From the NCBI GenBank assembly GCA_027600665.1, contig JADGJL010000048.1:1-51381 (forward strand): a DNA stretch of 51,381 nucleotides. Reading direction: 5' to 3'. This DNA is from Irineochytrium annulatum. Its lineage: Eukaryota; Chytridiomycota; Chytridiomycetes; Chytridiales; Chytridiaceae. Numbering within the stretch: the first letter of the stretch is position 1; the number at the start of each line of letters is the position of its first letter. A program made the position numbers and the translations under genes. The notes under the pieces were generated by a model. The model made no database searches, was not told the DNA's origin, and was given only the letters and a program-made list of their open reading frames with translations. Positions 43,348-51,381 of this stretch are shown here, piece by piece.

Positions 43348-46300
43348 ATGGTGGACGAGGGTGCGGTCGTGGCCGGCATTTGGGAACAACACGGCCGGAG
43401 CATGCGATCGGATCGGTTTGCGTGCTCGAAAGTCGTCTTCGAGGTCGGAACAGGCAGCTTCCTGACACTTTGCAGGCACATAGTGTTCTCGTTGGGAACT
43501 GGTGCCGACGAGCCAACCGAACCAAAAGGAACGTTGACCTCACGCATGTCAACGGATTCGCCTGTGTCTACAAGAATGACGAGGAGCAGAGCGCCGACGA
43601 AAAGATATTATGTGAGGAGGTACGAGCCGATGGGACGCGGTACAAGCACGGGACGTACCGGGAACTCGCCGCTGCGATCGCGCGGCACTCGTATGGGGTC
43701 TCGGGAAACGATGTCCTGACGAGCAGTGTTGTGCTCAAGGACATTGCAAAAAGGCACAAGTGTTTCGTAATCAGGTATAGTGGATTAGGGGCGACATTTC
43801 TGTAAACATTAGATTACTGACAAGAACCGTCTCATTTAGAACCCTTGCTAGCGTTAGCGCGGCACAGCCGAACGACCCAAGGAAGGTTAAGAAGGTGGTC
43901 ACAGCGGATGTCGACATTCCAACGGTAAGTTGCAATGATAGCGAGAGAGTTTATGAAATTCTTACATACGTTCTAGGGCACGGTTCTCGGGATTTATGAC
44001 GGAACTTGGGAGAGCGAGTACGAATTAAACTCGCGCAAGACGTTGTACAATGAACTTGAGCTCAATTACAAGGTTGATTTGCACTGTCCGATGTCATTTG
44101 CACCACTAATGGGAATTCATATAAGGGATATGATTCAAGTCAGCTGTCAGAGGCGAACATATCCGTTAACTCTACTTTCGCTCGAAACTACCCGGGCCTC
44201 TGTACCGAGATTAAAGGAACTTACATGATTCGCGATGGAGGATTTGTAGTCACCGCGCAGGGTCACTACGCGTACCTAACCGAGATTAACGATTTCTCGG
44301 AATGGGATCCGGTGCTTCGGCGACGCGTGAAGCCGGACGTCAAGAGGCCGAACGTCGAGGCCGTTGAGCTGATGATCATGGGGTGGCCCTATATCCTGAT
44401 CGTCGCGACCGAGGAGATACGGAAGGGCGAGGAGATTTTGTTGGATTACGGTGATAGCTATTGGATTTTTATCAGGTAACCATTGGCGTTCTGCTTTTAA
44501 ACTTCCCCGTGCTGGAGGCTGACTATTTCTCGAAGCCAGCTTCTCCAAGATCAGAAAATGCTCGAAAACGTTGTTCAGCCCATGATTGAACGCGTCGACC
44601 GCATCTTGACCCCTTCGGCCCCCTCACTCAATGATACCCTCTACTGCGTTGACGCCACCCTTTCCCGACTCGAACTCGCCGTCGGTCGCGCATCCAACGA
44701 CTCCCTTCTGCGTGACGGCGTGCGCGGGTTAGCACGCCTGATACGTGATTTGCAGCGGTGCATGCTGCTGACGCCGCTGACGCTAGGCATTAAGCAAGTT
44801 AAGAGCCTCGTTTGTGAGTTTGCGAATGATACGGGGGCGTTCGAGGGGTGGATTGGGTGTGTTGATCGGTTTTTGATGAGAGAGGAGGAGGTCAGTACCA
44901 GTGGTGATTGTTTGGGCAAGCGGAGGGGGAGGGCTGAGGATCAAGAGTTTGAGGACGGGAGGAGAAAGAGGATTAAGGGGCAGAGGGATGATGAGGTTTG
45001 CCTGTGCAAGGTCCAGGGGTTTGATCCCGCGACTAAGGACCAGGTAGAGAAGCCTTGCGCGAAGGTTTCGAGAATGCGTGATTGGGGCCAGAGGGCTGCG
45101 GAGGGCCACCTTCGCGTCGACGAGGTGGGCGAGCGAGATAAGCCGCCGAAAAAAAAGGCGTGGGACGACTCTTCTGCTGATGTCGATCGACGAGGTGACG
45201 AGGTAGGCACCGGGGAAAAGGAATTAACGAAGTCCGAGCTATCGAGCGGATTTGCTCGGCGAGCCGATAGGGCGAAGTGGCCGGAGAAATTTCTGGCCGA
45301 GAAGTCGACGGACGGCGGTCTGCACTATGGCGAGTTGGACGATTTGAATGAGCGGCGGAGGAAGATGCCGCGCGGCGAGATGGCGCTTTGGAGGCTTATC
45401 GCGATGGAAGGAGTTGCTTCACCGAAAAATACGGCCGAGAAGGGCGACGAGGCAACGGCTTACAGAGCCTTTGCCGCAATGTCCCGCAAGCGGTTATTTT
45501 CACCTTTGCGTTGGGTGCGCAACGCGCGGGAACAGTCCCAGGCTCCGAGCGAGGTGTGGTTGGGAGCAGGAGGGACAGGTGAGGTCGAAGTTTCGATGAA
45601 GGCGGTGAGGAGAATTGCAGACGACAATGGTGGGGTGGATGAGGAGAAGATGTTGCGGATGGTGGATGAGTGGACTCATCTGGCCGAGGCCAATGATGCG
45701 GCAGGTAAGAAAACCCCCGTCGATGGCGGGCCGGGGATCAGCGGAACGGCGGCGAGCGGGTGCAGCGGCGACAGCGGCAGGCGGCCGCTAAGGTGCAACG
45801 ACTTGGCTAAGATGAATGTTGGCACGGCGGTGCTGGACGGCGCCGCTCATCGTGACAGTCAGTTACGCGATCCCAAGCTATTTTCTCATGTTGTCGCCGA
45901 TGTTGCCGATGGAACACGGCAGCCAAGCTTCGATGGGAATCGACCAACGGGTCGTCTCGCCACCGGCGACGATCATGAATCAGTCGCGCTGTCGAAACAT
46001 CGAACGCTTGATGCAACTGTCGACCGGCGATTGAGGCCGGGAGAACCTGGACGATCAACGCGCTCTCCTGAACTTTGGGCGGAAGTGGGACCCGCCCCCG
46101 AGGTTCTACCCCCGCGGGCTGCCTCCGGATGGAGACTTCTAACCGATAACGAGACACTCAAGCATCTGCAGGCCGGCGGGGTCTCGCACCTTCAAGCACT
46201 GAAGACCATGCCGACACTGCCTGTGGCACGTTTAGATAAGGAACGCAACGAACTGATCATGACAATATCTCCTCGCGCATCTGCTTGCCCCCCCGCATCT

Positions 46301-46525
46301 CATCGCCATGTGGATGGAGACGACTTTAAGGACGTCATCGACATAACGGAGGACGACGCTATAACCTTATCGGACGACGAGCAAATAATAATTGATGGCG
46401 ACGTGGACGACGATGTGATAGAAGTTGGGGTGGTCGCAGGCGCGGGCCAAGGGCGGTTCCGATTTGCGCGTGTGCGGCGCAAACGAAACAAGCCCCGGAA
46501 ACCTATTGTTGTCGACGATGCGTAG
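43348..46525 (+). CDS. SET-domain protein with long disordered C-terminal extension
   Basis: Six exons join in phase: 43348-43431, 43476-43774, 43840-43924, 43977-44072, 44126-44475 and 44536-46525, giving 967 residues. SET domains transfer methyl groups from S-adenosylmethionine to lysine in histones or other proteins. Domain marks run from GTVLGIYDGTW (about 160-172) to RPNVEAVE (about 262) and the catalytic-end pattern ATEEIRKGEEILLDYGDSYW (about 285-305), which equals the usual RDIxxGEExxxDYG. No post-SET cysteines are seen. The tail (about 330-967) begins with a predicted helical region of about 110 residues and then is charged and disordered. It ends with several short hydrophobic motifs next to acidic residues (VIDIT, IIID, VIEV, IVVDD) of the SUMO-interaction type. 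The first exon is the least certain part. The last exon joins through an unusual GAAG acceptor, chosen because it alone keeps the phase. Confidence 0.7.
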
Positions 46526-46655
46526 TTCCTTTATTTTGGGGGTATATATTGCGGGCAAACTATGGTGAATGTAGTAATATCTGTGTTGCAACAAATCTGT
46601 CGGGTGTGCGGCCTGGAGGTCTCGTCAAAGTCTCGTTCAAAGCCTCCATTCAGCA

Positions 46656-48092
46656 ATGCCGCCCCTCAACCTGGACGTCTTGCGATGCGTCGTCGAGGCC
46701 GTGGACCCGCAGACGCCGCTCGGAAGGCTCTCCCTCTACGCATGCCTCCTGTCGTCGACCACACTCTTAGAATACGCCGCCCCGCTGCTGTGGAGCGCTG
46801 CCATCATCGACAACGTGGGAACCATCGACGGCAACAGCAACTGGCGAATTCCGGCCTGGGCCCTGGCATCGCCGCCTCCGGTATATGGCTCGGCGGATCG
46901 ACGGCCGCGAGATCCGGTCTGGCGATGGTCCGTGTACCTGCGATCCATCCGGCGAGTTTCGATTGACTTGTTCGCACCGTCGCCGCGGCTTGAGCCCGAG
47001 CTGCTGGCTCCCCACCTCGGCCACATCGACTTCATCCACGTTGCGGGCTCCAAGTTTCAGATGCGTCCAGGCCCTTCGCCGCTGTCCGGTGATGATCGAG
47101 CTTATATCGAGCATTGGTTGCATTGGGTAGAAGATACGCTCAAGCGAACCGACCGCGCCCCTGAACTGTCGATTTCCAACATCCAGCTGAAAGAGACGGT
47201 GCGGCTCTTTGGCTGTCGTAATTTACGCCGGCTCCGGTACAACAACCTACGTGTTTCGGTTGAACAGACGCTCGCCATGTGCCCCCGCCTCGAAATGCTA
47301 GACATCGCCTGCGGTTTATGGGAAGTGGATCTGGAAGCCTTTAAGAAGGCGAAGACTCTACGAGAGTTAAAATGGAGGACATGGTCGCTCGATCACCCAG
47401 TTGCCGAGGAAGACTGGCCGCTTATATTGTCTTCACTTTGTCGGGGGGCGAACGGTAGCATTGACTATGAGAGTCAGCTAGGACGGCTGACGCAGCTCAT
47501 GAGCCGGACACGGTCGACATTACGTGACCTCGGTTTGGAATTCGAGTGGGCCCCGCCTCCGACATACCCGTCATGCGTCGGCAACATGACTAATATTAAA
47601 AGTCTCACAATTGAATTCAATCACGACATGTTCGTGAGCGATCAATGGGAACCCCTGCTTGGCGCGCTATCCGGACTACTTAACCTGAAGGCCTTGTCGC
47701 TATTGTACGCAAGACAAAACCCCACCGGCTGCATGGACGAGCGCGTCACATCGCTCCCTCATCTGAAGCGACTCGTCACGAAAGGCATTCAGAGGGTAGT
47801 CCTTCCTGCTGTCCTTTCCGAACTTGAGCATCTATCAGCAACATATGGGGAGCTCGTGGTTTGTCAAACCCTCTTGTCGAGTGGCGGCATGCGTGCTTTG
47901 GAGGAGCTGAACCTCGAAGGCATCAGAGTAGTTTCGGAGGACGGCAACGACCTCGAGGACAGCTTTGATGCAATGTTGATGAAGGTCAGCTTGACCCCGT
48001 ACCTTCGCAAGGTGTGGATAAAACCTAGCACGGGGGCGCCAAAGCGGTTGCATGATTGGAGAAAGGGGTTTAAAACTAGATGCGTCTTATAG
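46656..48092 (+). CDS. F-box/LRR-like protein, tandem copy 1, intronless
   Basis: A single frame of 478 residues. The N-terminal 50 residues resemble an F-box: LNLDVLRCVVEAVDP, then LSLYACLLSSTTLLEYAAPLLW. The rest is an irregular leucine-rich solenoid with repeats such as CPRLEMLDIAC, LLNLKALSLLYA and ALEELNLEGI. It is nearly the same as the gene at 49641: by eye about four in five residues match along the full length, with identical stretches such as IDNVGTIDGNSNWRIP. It is likely an SCF-type ubiquitin-ligase adaptor whose target is unknown. It starts about 130 bases after the SET gene ends, on the same strand. The stop at 48090 is followed by flanking sequence that is also duplicated. Confidence 0.75.
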   Translation: MPPLNLDVLRCVVEAVDPQTPLGRLSLYACLLSSTTLLEYAAPLLWSAAIIDNVGTIDGNSNWRIPAWALASPPPVYGSADRRPRDPVWRWSVYLRSIRRVSIDLFAPSPRLEPELLAPHLGHIDFIHVAGSKFQMRPGPSPLSGDDRAYIEHWLHWVEDTLKRTDRAPELSISNIQLKETVRLFGCRNLRRLRYNNLRVSVEQTLAMCPRLEMLDIACGLWEVDLEAFKKAKTLRELKWRTWSLDHPVAEEDWPLILSSLCRGANGSIDYESQLGRLTQLMSRTRSTLRDLGLEFEWAPPPTYPSCVGNMTNIKSLTIEFNHDMFVSDQWEPLLGALSGLLNLKALSLLYARQNPTGCMDERVTSLPHLKRLVTKGIQRVVLPAVLSELEHLSATYGELVVCQTLLSSGGMRALEELNLEGIRVVSEDGNDLEDSFDAMLMKVSLTPYLRKVWIKPSTGAPKRLHDWRKGFKTRCVL

Positions 48093-48280
48093 GGCGACTT
48101 GAATGCAACTCGGCAGCTGGAGCTGGAGATTGCGGCCGCTACAGCGACGCATAGGCTGCTGAGTTTAAAGAGTTTAATGCGTTCAAAATAGATGTTAGAT
48201 GAGCGAGAATTATCCTGCAACGCTCTGGATCTTAACCTCAACGTAATTTTTATTTTGTCACGTCTGTTATGTAAAAGAGA
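48093..48280 (+). repeat. 3' flank of tandem unit, copy 1
   Basis: The sequence after the stop codon matches, with small differences, the sequence after the second gene (51090 to about 51215). Shared pieces include a TGCAGCTCGG/TGCAACTCGG block, a GGAGAT-GCGGC block and an ATGGATGTTGGAT/ATAGATGTTAGAT block. The duplication therefore covered at least about 120-150 bases beyond the coding region. Confidence 0.6.
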
Positions 48281-48466
48281 AAATCGCTGCGCTATATACA
48301 TTTCGCAACTTTAAGTCAAGATGATGAGAACCGCCAACAGACTCTAGTTTGTTCTAGAAGTTCCACTCGCTGTCCGGCAGAAAAAGGAAAAGGGCAAACG
48401 AATTACTCTAAGAAATGGAGATTTAAATCCAAAAAAAAAGTCCAACATATCCCTTCCTGGCCGCCC

Positions 48467-49021
48467 TCACACCCGGTCCGACACCGCAGCGAAACTCGCC
48501 TTGCTCGCCCCGCTGAACCCGCTGACGTTCCTCCCGCTGTGCGCCGTCCCCTCCATATGCGAATTCGTGCTCCCCTTTCCCTCCCCGGCCACCCCCAACG
48601 AGCTTCGAACGAGGCTCTCCAAACAACATTTCGTCACCATCAGCTTTGCCGCAAAAAGACCCTCGTAGAAGAACCAACCTACGTCGATGTTAGCCACGAT
48701 GAACGGGATCGTGACAAAGTTGGACAGCAGCGCGCAGCTCAACGCGATCAAAATCGTCCGCACACGCGAATCGCGCTTGATGAGCGCTATGAGCTTCCCA
48801 CCGTCGCCCCCGCAATTCCCGCTCAAAAACACGATGGCCACGAACAGGTCCTGGAAGCTGATGACGACGTCGGCCGAGATGTAGACCATGCTGCCGACCA
48901 TGGTAGGGTACGACGCCGACGTGGCGAAGTATGTGACGCCGTAGCCCACATTGGAGAGGATGGAGACGAGCGCGCCCGTGCCGATGAGGAGGTACCAGAG
49001 GACGCGGGCGCGGGCGGACAT
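48467..49021 (-). CDS. Multi-pass membrane protein, possibly 5'-truncated
   Basis: From the first in-frame ATG at 49021 the frame gives 184 residues with about four membrane helices (YLLIGTGALVSILSNVGYG, MVYISADVVISFQDLFVAIV, TILIALSCALLSNFVTIPF and a shorter one) and a Ser/Gly-rich tail. The frame stays open upstream to about 49069, where a TAA blocks it without a usable acceptor. An upstream piece at 49222-49141 (GLFTTTTSYQYAGIVQSIFD) has coding character. It can be joined in phase 0 if the intron runs from 49140 to 49034. Even so, no start with a first helix was found, so the gene may have lost its 5' end when the F-box unit was duplicated beside it. Family not recognised. Confidence 0.5.
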   Translation of the reverse strand: MSARARVLWYLLIGTGALVSILSNVGYGVTYFATSASYPTMVGSMVYISADVVISFQDLFVAIVFLSGNCGGDGGKLIALIKRDSRVRTILIALSCALLSNFVTIPFIVANIDVGWFFYEGLFAAKLMVTKCCLESLVRSSLGVAGEGKGSTNSHMEGTAHSGRNVSGFSGASKASFAAVSDRV

Positions 49022-49640
49022 GGAAGAGAGGACCTCGACGCTGGCGTTGATGTAGACAATCAGGGACAAAGATTACAGATTTAAACGGTACATCAAAAAA
49101 TAACAGAGGTTCCAAGCTGCATATGAGCAGCTGTTAGACTTTTGTTGAGGTCTTGGCGGAAGCGTCGAAAATGGATTGGACTATGCCGGCGTACTGGTAG
49201 GAGGTGGTCGTCGTGAAGAGCCCTTTTGTTGGAGGTGAAAGGTGAGATGGTGGACGGAAGAGTGAGGGTCTCCGTTTCGCCTCCTCCAGCATGTCTTCGC
49301 GCACATCCATACCCGCCGGCGGTCATGGCGAGCCCATCGCCTTCCTCGGCGGAGGCGCAGCCGCCCCTCGCGGGCTGGATCATGTCTTCAGCACCCGGGC
49401 CCATCCTCCCAGCACGATCGTCCATCCGCCATAGCTATGCCGCTCGTCGACCTCTCCCCATCCGCGGCCCTGACAAACCTCCACGACGCCATGCCCCCGT
49501 CCCAGGCCGCGCGCCCATCAAGCCCGGCAGCCTGCGGCCGACATGGTGGATGATGGACGGCGCTCAACACAAGCCAGCAACATTGTCAACTACGCGAGGT
49601 AGAGGCGCGCCGATACTGGAGGCGCAGGTCTCTTTTTGCA
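49022..49640. other. Gap between truncated membrane gene and F-box copy 2
   Basis: It holds a possible upstream exon of the minus-strand membrane gene (49141-49222) and GC-rich sequence. A long plus-strand frame (49226-49951) is open through the region and into copy 2 in another frame, but reads Pro/Arg/Ser-rich like a shadow. Little sequence similarity to the region upstream of copy 1 is visible beyond the last 20-30 bases before the ATG. Confidence 0.4.
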
Positions 49641-51089
49641 ATGCCGTCCCTCAACCTGGACGTCATGCGATGCGTCGTTCAGGCAGTGGATCCCCAAACG
49701 CCGCTCGGAAAGCTCTCCCTTTACGCCTGCCTCCAGTCCTCGACCCCCCTCCTGGAATGCGCCGCCCCGCTGCTTTGGAGCACAGCCATCATCGACAACG
49801 TGGGAACCATCGACGGCAACAGCAATTGGCGAATTCCGACGGAGGTCCTTGCGTCGCCGCCTGCATCATTTCGCTCGTCAGATCGACGACCGCGAGATGC
49901 GGCCTGGCGATGGTCTCTATACTTGCGATCCATCCGACGAATTTCGATTGACTTGTTCGCGCCGTCGCCGCGTCTGGAGCCCGAGCTGCTGGCGCCCCAC
50001 CTCGGCCACATCGATTTCATCCACGTCGCGGGCTTGACGTTCCAAATGCGTCAAGCCGTTCCGCCGCCGTGCGTTGAAGATCAAGCTTTTATCGAGCATT
50101 GGTTGCAGTGGGCAGTAGATACGCTCAACCGAACCGTGCGCGCCCCTGAATTATCGATATTCAATATCAAGGCGGAGGAGACGTTGCGGCTTTTCGGTTG
50201 TCGCAAGATACAGCGGCTTCGGATCAACAACGATCTGCACGTTTCGGTCGAACAGACGCTCGCCATGTGCCCCCGCCTCGAAATGCTGGACATCGCCTGC
50301 AGTTCAGTCCAGATGGATTGGGAAGGCGTCAACAAGTCGGAGTCTCTCCGAGAGTTAAGATGGAGGACATGGTCGCTCAATTATGCAGTGGCGGAGGAAG
50401 CCTGGCCGCTCGTAATGTCGTCATTTTCGTCCCGTTGTCGCGGGTGGAACGGTAGCATCGAATATGAGAGCCAGCTAAGACGGCTAACGCAGCTCATGAG
50501 CCGGACGCGGTCGACATTGCGTGACCTCGATGTGGGTTTTCAATGGGCTCCGCCCCGGACATTCCCATCATGCGTCGCCAACATGACAAATCTCAGGAAT
50601 CTCACAGTTGAATTTGATTACGACATGTTCATGACCAGCCAATGGGAACCCCTGCTTGGCGCGCTATCCGGAATGCTTAACCTGGAGGCTTTGTCGCTGT
50701 TGTACGCAAGAAAACACCCCACCGGCTGCATGGATGAGCGGATCACATCGCTCCCTCATCTGAAGCGACTCCACACGAAAGGCATCCAGAGAGTCGTCCT
50801 GCCTGTCGTTCTTCCCAAACTTGAGCATCTATCAGCAACATCTGGGGAGCTTGTGGTTAGCCAAACCCTCTTGTCAAGTGGCGGGATGCGTGCCCTGGAG
50901 GAGCTGACCCTCGAACGCGTCAGAGTTGTTTCGGTGGACGGCAACGACCTCGAAGACAGTTTCGATGCAATGTTAATGAAGGTCAGCTTGACCCCGTACC
51001 TTCGCAAGGTGTGGATAAAACCTAGCACGCGGGCGCCAAAGCGGCTGCATGATTGGAGGAAGGGGTTCAACACTAGGTGCGTCTTATAG
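49641..51089 (+). CDS. F-box/LRR-like protein, tandem copy 2, intronless
   Basis: A single frame of 482 residues, paralogue of the gene at 46656. The F-box-like start (LNLDVMRCVVQAVDP) and LRR solenoid are kept. Differences cluster in short stretches, for example around residues 70-80, 140-150 and 225-235, where copy 2 also gains four residues (a SSFSSRCRG stretch). The last 60 residues are almost identical to copy 1, including the end WIKPSTRAPKRLHDWRKGF. Substitutions look spread over codon positions while the frame stays open, so both copies appear to be maintained. Copy 2 is followed by the duplicated 3' flank and then a 21-base T run. Confidence 0.75.
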   Translation: MPSLNLDVMRCVVQAVDPQTPLGKLSLYACLQSSTPLLECAAPLLWSTAIIDNVGTIDGNSNWRIPTEVLASPPASFRSSDRRPRDAAWRWSLYLRSIRRISIDLFAPSPRLEPELLAPHLGHIDFIHVAGLTFQMRQAVPPPCVEDQAFIEHWLQWAVDTLNRTVRAPELSIFNIKAEETLRLFGCRKIQRLRINNDLHVSVEQTLAMCPRLEMLDIACSSVQMDWEGVNKSESLRELRWRTWSLNYAVAEEAWPLVMSSFSSRCRGWNGSIEYESQLRRLTQLMSRTRSTLRDLDVGFQWAPPRTFPSCVANMTNLRNLTVEFDYDMFMTSQWEPLLGALSGMLNLEALSLLYARKHPTGCMDERITSLPHLKRLHTKGIQRVVLPVVLPKLEHLSATSGELVVSQTLLSSGGMRALEELTLERVRVVSVDGNDLEDSFDAMLMKVSLTPYLRKVWIKPSTRAPKRLHDWRKGFNTRCVL

Positions 51090-51381
51090 GGTGACCTGAT
51101 GCAGCTCGGCTGCTGCAGCTGGAGATCGCGGCTGCCATGGCGAGGCATAGGGTGCTGATTCGGATAGTTTAAGGTGTTTAAAATGGATGTTGGATTAGCG
51201 AGAACTGTCCAACCACCACGCTATTTATATCATTGATTTGCATGACTCAAGTTAACCTGAACTTTTTTTTTTTTTTTTTTTTTAGAAAGTCCGCCAGCAT
51301 GTGGGGCGCCAGAGACATAGCCGCCGGGGGGGGGGCCAGCGCGGGGCCAGCGCGGTGCGCCGGGGAGGCGCAACCGCCCGG
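51090..51381 (+). repeat. 3' flank of tandem unit copy 2, T run and G-rich end
   Basis: The part to about 51215 is the duplicated 3' flank. A run of 21 T lies at 51263-51283. After it the sequence turns extremely GC-rich, with a run of Gs near 51327-51336 and a repeated GGCCAGCGCGG at about 51336-51358. This abrupt change may mark the edge of another element outside the window. No gene is seen. Confidence 0.5.

Noticed and set aside
49226..49951. 241-codon plus-strand frame starting before F-box copy 2
   Set aside because: It overlaps copy 2 in another frame; Pro/Arg-rich and not present in the same form before copy 1.
51263..51381. T run and G-rich end as a telomere or retroelement tail
   Set aside because: There is no telomeric repeat unit. 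The T run is on the wrong strand for a poly(A) tail of the upstream gene, and too little sequence remains to identify an element.
1..51381. CRISPR arrays, tRNA or rRNA genes, bacterial operons
   Set aside because: None seen on either strand by eye. The regularly spaced repeats present are too short and too few.

Overview
The window looks like nuclear DNA of a fungus, most likely a zoosporic (chytrid-type) one. The coding parts are GC-rich. Almost every gene is cut by short introns (about 45-110 nt) with GT..AG ends. The conserved proteins are eukaryotic (Msp1, Med18, DHX29, BLTP2/Fmp27). A cyclic-nucleotide-binding cation channel and a DUF4436 protein fit early-diverging fungi better than yeasts or mushrooms. 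The species call is an inference. I found no prokaryotic operons, CRISPR arrays, rRNA or tRNA. Exon joins below were worked out by hand from splice signals, reading phase and family motifs.

Layout, left to right. 1-126: edge of a minus-strand gene. 1327-3837 (+): six-exon oxalate/formate-antiporter-like MFS transporter. 4897-6183 (-): Msp1/ATAD1 AAA ATPase. 7003-8023 (-) and 8169-13298 (+): Mediator subunit Med18 and the DHX29 RNA helicase, sharing a promoter gap of about 145 bp. 14095-16134 (-): tail-anchored-looking protein of unknown family. 16587-17778 (-): DUF4436 membrane protein. 18099-26820 (-): eleven-exon, about 2,738-residue bridge-like lipid transfer protein (BLTP2/Fmp27/Hobbit). 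27270-27547 (-): orphan exon. 27671-29245 (-): intronless F-box/LRR-like gene. 30051-30417 (+): tiny Cys-knuckle protein. 30481-31593 (+): C2H2 zinc-finger protein. 32473-33305 (-): Ser/Thr-rich, probably GPI-anchored protein. 34401-35335 (-): two-exon membrane protein.

From about 36.1 to 38.9 kb the composition changes to AT-rich. This island holds a broken minus-strand coding sequence that resembles a polysaccharide pyruvyl transferase of the kind known from giant viruses and bacteria, and a second gene interrupted by an in-frame TGA. After it come an HCN/CNG-like channel (39660-42939, +) that carries an in-frame TAA inside its cyclic-nucleotide-binding domain and lacks a GYG pore signature, and a SET-domain protein with a long disordered tail rich in SUMO-interaction-like motifs (43348-46525, +). 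The right end is a tandem duplication of an intronless F-box/LRR-like gene (46656-48092 and 49641-51089, +), with a possibly 5'-truncated multi-pass membrane protein (48467-49021, -) between the copies.

The left 27 kb is ordinary housekeeping: transport, organelle protein quality control, transcription, translation and lipid transfer. The right 24 kb is accessory: paralogous F-box genes, decayed foreign-looking DNA and genes with single nonsense codons. The most interesting material is the AT-rich island and the interrupted channel.
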